The notes under the pieces are model-generated. The model ran no database searches. It was not told the origin of the DNA and saw only the letters and a list, made by a program, of their open reading frames with translations. From Sphingomonas lacusdianchii (GTDB lineage: Bacteria; Pseudomonadota; Alphaproteobacteria; Sphingomonadales; Sphingomonadaceae), in assembly GCF_022664395.1 (NCBI RefSeq), contig NZ_JAKRET010000016.1:1-64000 (forward strand): a stretch of 64,000 nucleotides of DNA, written 5' to 3'. Both the position numbers and the translations under genes were made by a program. Positions 53,001-63,900 of the stretch are shown here, in pieces (within the stretch, counting starts at the first letter, position 1; the number at the start of each line of letters is the position of its first letter).

Positions 53001-56000
53001 GTGCCGTAATTCTCGACACGGTCGTCGCCCGCACCGGTGTCGATCGATCCGATGATCGTGCCGGTGTTGATGATCCGGTCGTTGGCATCGTACGACTGGA
53101 TCGCACCGGCATAGGTTTCGCCGTTCGCGGTGAAGCTGGCACCGCCCCGGATCGTACCGGCATTGGTGAGATCCAGCGTACCGACCGCAGCCACGGCGGT
53201 CGACAAGGCACCCGTCGCCTCGATCGTGCCGGTCGCGCTGTTGTTCAGCGTTATGGAATGCGCTGCGCTGGTCGGCAGGGCCAGCATCGTCAATGCCGTT
53301 GCAACGCTGGTGTAGGTATCGGTCCGCTGCTCGATCTGACCGGTCGACGGATTGTAGCTCCAATAGGAGTAGGTGACATCCTCGCCGCCGGCATTGGCCC
53401 GGATCGTGCCGCTGTTGGTCACGGTGACCTGTCGCGTACCGCCCGTGGAGCTGCCGGACCAGAACGAGCCCCGCGTCTCCAGATAGGCGGCAGTTGTGCC
53501 CCTGCCCGTCGTCTCGATCGTGCCGCGATTGTCGAGCGTCATCGACGATACGCCGTCAGCCGCATCGATCATCGTCATCTCGATCGCGTTGCGATCACCG
53601 GTGATCGTGCCACGGTTGACCAGCGATGCCGTCAGCGGCGCAGCAGCGATCACGTCGGTAAAGTTCTGCACCGACATGCCGAGCTTGCCATTGATCGATC
53701 CGTCATTCGCCGCGGTCACCGCGCTGTTCGAAGAGAGCGAAACGGCGAGGCTGCCTGCACCGATGTCGATCGTGCCAGCGTTCGCAAAATCGATCGCGCC
53801 GGTCTGGCGGATCTGTACCCCCGACCGATCCGGGTTCCCGGTCGTCACGATGCCCGTGGCGGCATTGACGAAGCGGCCGACGCCGCCGTCGAAGCCACCG
53901 TTCATCCGCCCCTGATTGGTGAACGACGCGAGCAGTGGCTCCGCCACCATCATCCCGTTTTCCCAACGATAGGTATCGGTGTATACCAGACCGTCGATCG
54001 TCGCGGTGTTGACGATATTGCCGTTGCCCGACAGCTTCAGGTCGTTCGTGCCGGGTGCCGCAGCCGCGATGGTTACTTGCGTATCCGGTCCGGCGGCACG
54101 TACGCCTTCGACGCTGAAACCGGTCGGCAGGTCCCGGCCCAGGGTTACCGTGCCGTTGGTGGAACGGGCATGGATATAGGTGTTGGTACCACCGCCGGCA
54201 TCGATCATGCCGCTGACGCCGGTCACGTCGTCATAGACGATCAGCGTGTCGTCGCCGTTGCCGAACCGCAGGTCACCGGTGATCGTACCACCCAACCCGT
54301 CATAGGTCGCGTTGCCATAGGATCGGTTGTTGTAGTTATAGCTGCTGTAGCCGAGATCGACGGTGCCGATGATGGTACCGGCATTGATCAGCGTCCCGCC
54401 GCTGACCCGGATCGCGGTGCCGTTGCCAGCGATCGTGGCACCGGTGCGATTGGTGATGAACGCTTGCGGATTATACTGGCCTCCCCCGATCGCGGCGTCG
54501 TTCGTGCTGGCGATGCGGCCGGCATTGTCGACAGTCACCGACGACGAACTGCCGACAGTGTTTCCGGCGACCTCGATCGAACCGTAATTGGTGAGGTTGA
54601 CGCCGCTCCAGGAAAAGATGCCGTTCGATACACGACCGCCAGCGACCTGGCTGATCGTGCCGTTGTTAGTGACCTTCAAGGCTTCCGAGATGCCGGTTGC
54701 GCCATCGAGCGAAATCGTCCCGTCGTTCACGACGGTTCCCTGGCTGGAGGCGTAGATACCGATTGCAGCCTGCGACCTGTCTCCACCGCGCACAATGATC
54801 GTGCCAGCGTTGGTAAAGCTATGTTCGCGTCCGGTCTGCACCGCGGCGAAGGCAAGACCGTCGCTGCCACTGGATCTGTCGAGGGTAATGGTTCCGCGGC
54901 TGATGATGGCGAGACCGGCCTGATCGCTCCGGGTCTCGCCAGGCGCCATCAGGACCTCCGACACCGAAATAGCCGAGCGGGTGGTGGCGACGATATCGCC
55001 GGTGACGTCGACGCTGCCCTTGCCCGCTACGATCAGCGGGGTGCCGACGCTGGTCAGCGTCAGTTTGGCGCCATCGTACAGGTCATAGCCGATCTCGGCG
55101 AAGCCCGGACGCGCCATTGCCGCCGTGGTCGTGTCGGCGTTGACGCGATAGCGCAGCAACGCATCCGTCGCGATGACCGTCCCGTTGATGCCGGCAAAGC
55201 CGCTGCTGCCCGCATCGCCCAGATAGGTGACGAGCGTCTCGTTGCGGCCCAGCGTCAGGTTTCCGTTCAGCACGCCGCCCGACAGTGCGAAATAGCGGTT
55301 GGCGCCATAGCTGTATTCTTGGCCGATACCACCGAACGAGACGTTGCCGTCGATCGTCCCGGCATTGGCGACGGCCGCGTTGGACAAGCGGCTACCGGCG
55401 GTCTGCGGACGAATGTCGCCGACGATCCGGCCTCCCGCACGATTGTCCAGGATACCGTAATAGCCGAGATCGACCGCCAGCACCGGCGAGGTGATCAGGC
55501 CGGTGTTGGTCAGATTGCTGGTGAGCCGAACCCCGGTCACGGCCCCTTCGATGGTGCCGCTGTTGCTCCAGTTCATGCCCGACGAACCGCGCATGATGGC
55601 GCCGATGCCGGCGGTCGAGCGGATCGTCCCGCTATTGGCGAAGCCGGTACCCGACAGCTCCAGCGCCGTTCCGTTCGCCTGCAGCGTCCCGTTGTTGACG
55701 AACATGCCCTGCGACAGGATCGAAACGCCGTTGCCGGCAGCATCGATGACGCCATCATTCTGAAAACGTTTTGCTGCGTAGACGTACGCCAGATAGCCGT
55801 TGCCGGCGCTGGCCGTATTTCGCATCGTGCCAGCATTGACGACCGTGGCCGCACCATCGGACGATCCTACGCCCAGAAGCTGACCAGTCCCACTCAGCGT
55901 TCCATTGATCGTAACGTTACCGTTGCCGCCCAGCATCAGCAGCCCGGTGACGACACTGTCCGCCGCTCCGATCGTAACGGTCGGTGTATTTTCCATCCGC

Positions 56001-56930
56001 AGGTTCAGCACTTCGAATCCGGATAGCAGCGGCAGCGAGGTGAAACTGGCGTCGCCTGACAGGCGCAAGTCGAGCGTATCGAGACCCGCGCCACCATCGA
56101 TCGTTCCGGTGACGCCGGTAACGATCTGTCCGGCAACATAGCGTGCGGCCAGCGTGTCGTTGCTGGCACCCAGCATCAGGTCGCCACGGATCGTACCGGC
56201 AAGGGTGTTGATGTTGCTGCCATTTTCGTTGCCAAGCACCGCACGCGAAATGACCGATCCATCGATCGTCCCGGCATTGGTCAGCAGCAGAGCGCCATCG
56301 GTATCGATCGCGTAGCCGATGCCGCGGATCGTTGCGCCGGCGTTGTTGTCGACGCTGAGAAGCCTGCTCGCATCCTGGATTGCAGTGCCGCTGGTACCTT
56401 CAATCAGGCCTTCATTGGTAACGCTGACGGAGATTCGGCCAACATTGTTGTTGGGCGAACGGCGGCTGACTAGTGCCTGTGCACCGGATATGGTTCCTTC
56501 CGCCGATCCTGATGGTAGCGGTTGCCCATGGATAATAGGTTTGCAGCCCCGGCGGGCAGACGATGGGCGTTACACCTGCATAGGGATCGCACGGACCCAA
56601 ATACGGTTCGCCGTTGGTGACAAGGAAGCCAATCCGGTTTTCGCCATCAACTCGGCCATTGATCGTGAATGTGGTGGTGGACGATTGGGTACTAATGGCT
56701 GCGTCGGAGCTGCCACGTACGGTTGCGCCTTCGGCCACGAGCACGCGTCCGTTGAAGACATCGGCGATTAAACCATCATTATCCGTGCCGGTGCAGGTGG
56801 TAAGGGTCGAGGAGATCATCGGATCGGGCGAGCATTGCGCATGTGCCGCCGACGATGCCGCCATCGCAACGATGCTCGTACCGATCGCGAACGACCACCG
56901 GCGCAGACGCGCCGAACCCTGACCTGCCAT
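50066..56930 (-). pseudogene. Giant autotransporter (type Va) split by a frameshift near the N-terminus
   Basis: Two reading frames together give a protein of about 2,280 residues. The upstream frame (56930 down to about 56500) carries the signal peptide (ending AAHAQ) and CSPDPMISSTL. The downstream frame (from about 56570 to 50066) carries the beta-helical N-x-G-T-I repeats and, in the last 270 or so residues, an autotransporter barrel ending in RLRF. They join across a +1 shift (or 2-base loss) around 56500-56520, after YPWATATI and before GSAEGTISG. No homopolymer is present, so a sequencing error is possible but not obvious. If real, the product is cut short and the gene is inactive. A surface adhesin otherwise. 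Confidence 0.75.
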
Positions 56931-57201
56931 CTAAACATTCCCCCCATGCGGCCCCCGGGCCGGACATCCTGCTTATGGGATGCCAGGGAAAGCGTCCAGT
57001 GAGGTCATGCGTACCGGTACGGTCAGGACCCGACGGATCGAAAGCCGTTTCTATCCGCTGCGCGGTAACGTTAATAGGAACGGAGCGACCGCTTATCGCG
57101 ATCCGGACGCGTCAAAGATTTATTCGCAACTATCGAGCGTTTCTTGATAATCCTTCACTGCTTGGCGGCAACTCCAGTGACGGCGGCAACCGTTGGCAAC
57201 T

Positions 57202-57882
57202 TTACGTCCGCGCCAGCGCCCCGCTGGCGACGACAGGACCGGTCGGGGTCGGCTCGGGCGAACCGCCCAGCGGTTCGATCGATACCGCCAGCACCGCATC
57301 AGCGTTCAGCAAGGCGCGCTCGGCTGTCGGCAGCGGCAGGCGCGTCGCGCCGGTACGGGCGAGCAGGCCGATCGCATGCGGCACGCTGTCGCGGAGGATC
57401 CAAAGTTGCGCGTCCTTGCCCGCCGGGGCCAGGCCGGGGGCGACGACGCGCACCTCGTTCCGGGCGAGGTCGATCGAGGCGGCGATCGGCGTGCCGCGCT
57501 GGTCGGTGGGTGCCAGCGCCGCCAACAGCGTAGGTTGCGGCTGCGCGACCGGCGGCGGCGGGACCACCGGTGCGGGTCGGGGCAGCAGCAGTGCGACCGA
57601 AGCGGCGATCGCAGCGGCCAACGGCACGAACGCCCATCGGAACCTCGATCGTGCAGCGGGGGCAGCGACCGGCGCGGCGACGATGCGGTCGATCTGTAAC
57701 GCGGGCGCCGTTACCGGCTCATATTCGTCGAACATCGCCGCGAACCGGTGCCGCCACCATTCGACCTCGCGTGCGAAATCGGGATCGCTCAGCGATCGCC
57801 GCATCGCCGCGGCACGCTCGGCACCTTCCAGCAGCCCCAGCGCATATTCGGCCGCCATCATGTCGGGATCGGGATCAATCAT
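57202..57882 (-). CDS. RskA-type anti-sigma factor
   Basis: 226 residues from ATG 57882 (a GTG at 57891 adds three). The N-terminal anti-sigma domain opens MMAAEYALGLLEGAERAAAM, followed by one membrane helix (about residues 82-101, RFRWAFVPLAAAIAASVALLL) and a C-terminal RskA domain (LAALAPTDQRGTPIAASIDLA, GKDAQLWILRDSVPHAIGLL). It sequesters the sigma factor whose gene it overlaps by 8 bases. Followed by a gap (56931-57201) of about 270 bases before the autotransporter. Confidence 0.88.
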   Translation of the reverse strand: MIDPDPDMMAAEYALGLLEGAERAAAMRRSLSDPDFAREVEWWRHRFAAMFDEYEPVTAPALQIDRIVAAPVAAPAARSRFRWAFVPLAAAIAASVALLLPRPAPVVPPPPVAQPQPTLLAALAPTDQRGTPIAASIDLARNEVRVVAPGLAPAGKDAQLWILRDSVPHAIGLLARTGATRLPLPTAERALLNADAVLAVSIEPLGGSPEPTPTGPVVASGALART

Positions 57883-58435
57883 CGCCGACACACCCGCGCA
57901 ACTGCAACAATCCGCGCCGCACCCAACTCTTCATCGTTCCCAACGGCACGCCCTGGGCATCGGCGATCTCGGCATAGGTCATGCCGTCGACAAAGGCGGT
58001 GCGGATGGCGTCGCGTTGCGGCGCATGCAGTTCCTCGAGACACTCGTACAGCCGTCGCACGGTTTCGGCCTGTTCCGCCGCCACCGTCTGGTCCGGCGTA
58101 TCGTCCGCCACGTCCAGCGCCTCCTCGATCGGGCGCATCGTCCGCCGGCCATGCGCCCGGACCCAGTCGATCGACCGGTTGCGCGCGATCGTCGCCAGCC
58201 ACGCGATCGGACTGGCCGGACCCACTTCGAACCCGCCGGCCCGTTTCCAGACGATCGTGTACACTTCGTGCAGCACATCCTCCGCCGAACTGCGATCGCC
58301 ACAGATGCGCAGGCAGATGCCGAACAGCCTGGCCGAGGTCATGCGATACAGATCGCCGAGTGCGTCGCGGTCCTCCGCCCCGACCCGTTCGAGCATTTCG
58401 TACAATCGGACGCGTTCTTCGAGAGCGTTCGTCAT
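57875..58435 (-). CDS. ECF RNA polymerase sigma factor, SigK-like
   Basis: 186 residues from ATG 58435; longer starts (58491 or 58594) are open but not needed. Region 2: DLYRMTSARLFGICLRICGD with AEDVLHEVYTIVWKRA and WLATIARNRSIDWVRAHGRR; region 4: LHAPQRDAIRTAFVDG, YAEIADAQGVPLGTMKSWVRRGLLQL. Partner of the RskA-like anti-sigma. Targets unknown; the adjacent autotransporter is a candidate. Confidence 0.92.
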   Translation of the reverse strand: MTNALEERVRLYEMLERVGAEDRDALGDLYRMTSARLFGICLRICGDRSSAEDVLHEVYTIVWKRAGGFEVGPASPIAWLATIARNRSIDWVRAHGRRTMRPIEEALDVADDTPDQTVAAEQAETVRRLYECLEELHAPQRDAIRTAFVDGMTYAEIADAQGVPLGTMKSWVRRGLLQLRGCVGDD

Positions 58436-59093
58436 CACGTCCCGCACCGCTGCCTGGTTCAGGCGAATGGGCAATCGACGGGGTGCCGGCATGACACGGC
58501 CCGTCTTGCATCGACCCACGCCTACACGCCCCCATGCGTGCCAACAACGCCCGTTGTGGGCGCCCCGGCTTTGGTACGGTCCATCCTTCGACACATTCCG
58601 GCATCACTCTTCCTAATTGAGCCGATGTCATGATAGCGAACCGCTGCCTTCCGGTCCGTCCCGGGGGGTGAGGCGTAGGAACCTCTAGGCATATCAGCCG
58701 GTCGACAACAGGTGTCGGCCGGGTGGCCGTCACGCATGTCCAAGGCACCGCCTAAAGTCTCTAGCTGCTGCCCCTCGGTGTGAGGGATATCGGTCACTGC
58801 GCAAACTAAGGCGAGGCTACGAAACTCACCGCTAAAGCGTCGCTCGACAAAGCCTCAAACGGGTTTAGCAGCATCCGTTGGTTGTCCACAGCCGAACGCG
58901 AAATCATCGATCCATTTGTGGCCAAATGCAGGGCGTACCGAGCGGCTGCCAAAGCGGGCATGGGAACCCGAACGGGACACCAATGACCGACACCGTAGAA
59001 GCACTGGTGGGCAACCTGATCGGCCTGTCTTGAGGGAGTCTGATCGGGAATGATCCTAGCCTTGCCAACGAACGCGTAGGGACATTCCGCGAC
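58436..59093. other. Gap of about 660 bases without a convincing gene
   Basis: Only shadow open frames. It probably contains the sigma-factor promoter near 58440-58640. Nothing else recognised. Confidence 0.5.
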
Positions 59094-59426
59094 ATGGAAC
59101 CGAGATGGTGCGACGAGTTGCTGGCAGCGGTCGACGGGGTGGATTTAGCGGTGCCCGATCAGCCATCTGTAGTGGTCCGATCGTTCGACAATCCGACATG
59201 GCATCTACGACTGCAGATCGGCGACAGAACGACCCGGATGAAGCTGATCGAACCGAGCAAGGATACAGGGATGGCAACATTGCTGCATGCGGTTTGGAAC
59301 AGCTTGCCCGTGCCATTGCGCTGCCGGTCCAAAACTCCGCGGTGGCTGATTGACCTTCACAGCGACGATCCAGCTGTTCGCGAAGGTGCCACAGCAAAAA
59401 GTCATCTCGGTCATAGTATCGAATGA
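59094..59426 (+). CDS. Possible small protein, weak immunity-protein resemblance
   Basis: 110 codons, no clear ribosome site. The first half (VVVRSFDNPTWHLRLQIGD) vaguely recalls Imm53-like immunity proteins, where an L-D-N-P-G-W block is conserved. The second half is less protein-like. Reality and identity are both uncertain. Confidence 0.3.
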   Translation: MEPRWCDELLAAVDGVDLAVPDQPSVVVRSFDNPTWHLRLQIGDRTTRMKLIEPSKDTGMATLLHAVWNSLPVPLRCRSKTPRWLIDLHSDDPAVREGATAKSHLGHSIE

Positions 59427-59474
59427 CGCCGGCTGCCGATCGCCTGCGTAGATGCAACCAACGTTATCTCTGCT

Positions 59475-59586
59475 GGCCGGCTATCACGCCGGCCCTGCAC
59501 CTTGCTGGAGTGCAAGGATGATGCCCAAGCCTACCATGTGCGCATTCCTGGTATCTAAGGCAGCAGAAGGTAAGGTGTGCGCACAC
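59475..59586. other. Candidate origin of transfer (oriT)
   Basis: Upstream of the mobilisation operon. Inverted repeats: GGCCGGC / GCCGGCC with 6-base loop (59475-59494), CCTTGC / GCAAGG with 6-base loop (59500-59517), and GTGTGCGCACAC (59575-59586). MobF relaxases recognise a hairpin next to the nick site in this position. The nick cannot be placed by eye. Confidence 0.4.
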
Positions 59587-59799
59587 CCGATGCACCCTGA
59601 CAGGTGCTGGAAAAGGCCAGAAAACCGCCACTTCTGGTTACTGGTCCATAGGCTGCTCTGTGCGTGGACCAAATGGACCACAGTATACGAGGAGCAGAAA
59701 AGCCCGCTAATGTGCCAATTTTGACCAGTACGCTCTGCCCAATCGCTTGTCGGTCAAACGCGAAGGATGCACGCTGAACATCAAGAAAAGGGGGCATTC

Positions 59800-60117
59800 A
59801 TGGCGCGCGTACCGATCACGGTTTATCTGTTACCCGAGCAGCTAGCAGGCATTGAGCGGCGCGCAGCACAGGTTGGCAAACAGCGCAGCGCTTGGGTTGC
59901 TGATACGCTGGTACGGGCTCTCAACGACGAACTTCTACCGCTCGACGAGATCTTGCTCGACCAGCTGACCAAGGTTCGCGCCGGGTTGGAGACTATCGTT
60001 GAGGCACAAGCTGGACGAGGACCAGAGGCCAAGACGAGGCTTGCCGACATGCGGCAACGCGGGCGCGATCTTGCGGCGCGAATGCAGTCTGAAGCGCGCG
60101 AGCGGTTGCGGAAATGA
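59800..60117 (+). CDS. Ribbon-helix-helix mobilisation accessory protein
   Basis: 105 residues, ATG 59800 preceded by AAGGGGGC. N-terminal RHH fold: VPITVYLLPEQLAGIERRAAQ and RSAWVADTLVRALNDELL; then a long helix (LDQLTKVRAGLETIVEAQ) and a basic tail. Likely binds oriT like TrwA/TraY-type auxiliaries. Overlaps the next gene by ATGA. Confidence 0.75.
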   Translation: MARVPITVYLLPEQLAGIERRAAQVGKQRSAWVADTLVRALNDELLPLDEILLDQLTKVRAGLETIVEAQAGRGPEAKTRLADMRQRGRDLAARMQSEARERLRK

Positions 60118-60971
60118 GCGTCCCGGCACGCCGCCGCATCGATGTGTCAGACGAGGCCCATGCCTGGCTCGAAAAAGAAGCACGTCGACGCGGTTTAGTG
60201 GTTCGCGAACTGGTCGAGGAGATCGTGCGAAAACAGGTCGCAGGCGACGGCTTTGAGAAGGGCGTCGACGGTCATACCAAGACCGCTGCGGAAAGCGCTG
60301 CAACAGAGCCATTGATGACTCGATTAAAGGGACTGGTCGAGCGCTTCGAAACGGTTCTCGAAGATATCTCCGTTACCCTGCCTAAGTCGATCTCCGAGGG
60401 CTTTGCGGCAATCAAAGAGACGATTACGAAAACCGGTGGAACCGGTCATCTCAGGGACATGCTGACCGAGCACCATCGGGATCATATGGCCCGGCTCAAT
60501 CAGATTGAATCAAGCAATAAAATGGCATGGGAAACCACGCGGACGACCCAGACGTCCTTGCACGCAAGCTACCGGGACGACTTGGGCAATATGGTGGGTG
60601 ACGTAAGGCACGAGCTGAGACTGCTGCGTAGCGAGCGAAAGAGTCATCGAAAGCTTATCACGCAAGGTGCCGCGATGGGTGCGGGCGGCCTGCTGTTACT
60701 GGAACTTACGCTGGCATTTTTGCTGATCGATACGCCACTGAGACGATCATTCGCACGTGCCTCAACTGGATCTGCAGAAACGGTCGACGCGGCGTTCACC
60801 CCTGCTGCTGACGGCCGTGCAATGGGCGCATTGATGGCCGAGACAAAAGCGATGCTCAGCGATCGCAAATTCCGTGAAAGCTATACCCGCTGTCTGTCTC
60901 GTGCGCGCAAGGCTACCAAGCGTTCAGCCTGTGAAATCCGGATGCCCCCGGCCGGACCAGCTTCAACGTGA
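60114..60971 (+). CDS. Mobilisation accessory protein with coiled coil and membrane helix
   Basis: 285 residues. The N-terminus (ARRRIDVSDEAHAWLEKEARR and VRELVEEIVRKQ) resembles an RHH DNA-binding segment. A coiled-coil middle (about 60-190) follows, then one membrane helix near 200-220 (AMGAGGLLLLELTLAFLL) and a C-terminal region. It may tether the oriT complex to the inner membrane near the coupling protein; this is inference from layout and from its place between the RHH gene and the relaxase. Overlaps the relaxase by GTGA. Confidence 0.65.
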   Translation: MSVPARRRIDVSDEAHAWLEKEARRRGLVVRELVEEIVRKQVAGDGFEKGVDGHTKTAAESAATEPLMTRLKGLVERFETVLEDISVTLPKSISEGFAAIKETITKTGGTGHLRDMLTEHHRDHMARLNQIESSNKMAWETTRTTQTSLHASYRDDLGNMVGDVRHELRLLRSERKSHRKLITQGAAMGAGGLLLLELTLAFLLIDTPLRRSFARASTGSAETVDAAFTPAADGRAMGALMAETKAMLSDRKFRESYTRCLSRARKATKRSACEIRMPPAGPAST

Positions 60972-63900
60972 CGGCACGTCCGGGAAAGCTCGCCGGCGGC
61001 AGTAATCCGGCGTCCTATTATGCGGCTGACAACTACTATACCGGCCAGCAGGAAGGGCCGTCAGCATGGGGCGGGGAGGGTGCTGCCGCGCTAGGTCTGT
61101 CAGGCCATGTTGATGCTGACGTCTTTACCGCCGTACTCGATGGCAAACTGCCGGGCGGAATGATTATTGCGGAGGGTGGAAACGGAACGCGGCTCAAGGG
61201 CTTCGAAATCACCTTCAACGCACCCAAGTCGGTCTCCCTAGTTGCGATGATCGGAAGCGACGCGCGGGTCTCCGCCGCGCATGCCAAAGCAGTGTCGACG
61301 GCAATGGCATGGGCAGAGGCCCGTTTCGGTCAAGCGCGCTTGGGCAAAGGTGGTGCCGTCATCGAACCCGGTCGGATGGTCTATGCAACCTTCCAGCATG
61401 ACCTCAGTCGCAAGCTCGATCCACATCTGCATACGCATGTCGCCATCGTGAATGCTGCGCAGCGCCAGGATGGATCGTGGGTGGCGTTGCATAACCGTGC
61501 GTTGTGGAAGCAATCCTCGTTGATCGGGGCTGCCTATCATGCCGAGATGCGTGCTGAGCTCGGCAAGCTCGGTTATCGTACCGAGATCAACGGAAAGCAC
61601 GGGCAGTTCGACGTCGTCGGCGTACCGCGCGATGTGATCGAGGCGTTCAGTGCGAGGCGAGGAGAGATCCTGTGCAAGGCGCAGGAACTGGGTCTTTCGT
61701 CGCCGCGTGCTATGGAGGCAATCGCGGTACGTACGCGCGACGCCAAGCAGCCAGGCGATGCAGAGGCGGCCCGCGCCCTGTGGGCGCAAAAGGCGCTGGT
61801 TCATGGTGATGTGATCCGTGGGGTTGTCGATGCCGCAAGGAACAGGGCCGGGCCACGCTCGGTGCTGGGTACGGTTCGCGAATGGGGAACGGCGCTTGTC
61901 GACCGGGTAACGCAGGCGTTCGGACCGAGGCCTGAACCCTTACTGCGTGGTCTCGACGATGTTCGTCGGGGCGGCGACCTTGCCAGTGCCTACGCAGTCG
62001 CAGCAGGTGTGCGCCATCTTGGCGAACGCGCAGCCAGCTTCCGACATGGTGACCTTATCTCGGCCAGCCTCGACATGGCGGAACAGGGGGCGACAGTACG
62101 TGCAATCGAGGCACGGATCGACGCGCTGCAAGCTGCGGGTATTCTGATCGCGGGACCGCGTGGCGGCGAGCATGCCCATCGGCTGACGACACGCGACATG
62201 CAGGCAACCGAAAAGACCATTCTGAAGGCCGTACGTGATGGGGTTGGGACGGCAACACCGGTCTTGGATATGGCAGCCGCACAGGCCGCATTGATACGCG
62301 TTGCCGACGCGCGGGGCGTAACGCTGGCAGACGAGCAGCGTGAGGCGGCGCTCGCAATGCTCGCAGGCGAAAACCGTATCCAGCTCGTGCAAGGCGATGC
62401 AGGTAGCGGCAAGTCGTTTCTCTTCGAGATCGTCGCTGCCGTCTGTGCGGAAGCCGGTGTCGGCATGCTGGTGCTGGTACCGCAGAACAAGCTGATGGAG
62501 GAGATGGCTGGGCGAGGGTTCGAGATGCGTTCCTTGGCGTCGGTATTACAGGCGCATGGCGATCGTGGCGGACGGGTACGTCCCAGCGATGCATTGGGGA
62601 CACTGGTGCAGGGTAAGCTAGTGGTGCTGGAAGAAGCGTCGATGGTATCATCGCACCAGTTCGCTGCCCTCACGCGCATCATGGCGGCGGGGGAAGCTGC
62701 CAAGTTAGTACCGGTGGGAGACTTGAAGCAGATATCGGCACCGGGTGCCGGTCGACCGTTCGCATTGTTGCAGGAAGCTGGCATGCCGACCGTGCGTCTC
62801 GCGGAGAACCGTCGCCAGCAAAGCGATATGCTTCGTGAAGCGGCCGCGTTGGCACGGGAAGGCAGGGTGGGTGATGCCTTCACTCTGCTCGGTGACCGGG
62901 TATGCGAGAAACCCGATCAGGCGTCAGCGGCGGTCGCCCATTATATCGCTCTTACGCCTGACGAGCGCGCTCGTACCACGCTACTGACGTCGGGCCATGC
63001 CTTGCGCAAGGAAGTACTGGAAGCGGTGCGACACGAGTTGCTGTCGGAAGGCTCGCTTGGAGCGCAAGCGGTTACCTTGAAGGTCTGGGATAACCTGAAC
63101 CTTACCCGTGAGGAGCTTCGGCAGGCGCGGCATTGGGCGCCGGGCATGCAATTCGATATCTACCGGCATCAAGCAGGACTCGTGCCCGGTTCTTATGCCG
63201 TGGCGCGCGTCGATGTAGCTGCCGGCAGGGTTGAGTTGACGCGGAACGGCGAGGCGCACCGGTTCGCGCCGGCCCGGCTCCATCATAACGGCGAAGGCGC
63301 CGCACTGTCTGTGCCTGACACCATCGAAGTCCGCGAAGGCGATCGCTTGCTTTTCACCGCGCGAGACTCCGCGCGCGGGATCGTCAACGGCACCGCCGTT
63401 ACGGTCGAACGTATTGATGACGATAGCCTGCAGCTTTCCGGCCGGGCACGCGACTATGTAATCGGACTGGACGATCCAATGCGCGAGCGGCTCGGACATG
63501 GTGCGGTAATGAACATGCACCGGGCGCAAGGCATTACCGTCGACCGCGCGATTACGGTGATGGACAGCAAAGATCGGCTGCTCAACAGCCAGAGCCTCTA
63601 CTATGTCCTCCAGACCCGCGCGCGGGAAGATATGGTGCTGTACACCAACGATAGGACAGCGCTGGTTGAGGCGATCGAGTCCCATGGAGGCGACGTGCCC
63701 CATGCATTGGACCTGACACGAGAATTCGATGTTTCCTGCGACAGGCGGTCCGATGCGACAGGTGTCGAGCCATCGCAACCTGGAGATGACAGGACCCGGG
63801 ATGCGGAGTTCCTTGACGGCTTGAGTTCCGCCTTGACGGCGATCGTCGAAGATTTGCGCCAGCCTCAACCAGAACAGCCGGACGCGCGTGTCGCTGCGGC

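Noticed and set aside
51866..56026. A 1386-codon open frame on the plus strand opposite the autotransporter
   Set aside because: It is a shadow: the opposite strand encodes a repeat-rich autotransporter with signal peptide and barrel. The plus-strand product is an Arg/Ala/Gly-rich stretch with no family resemblance.
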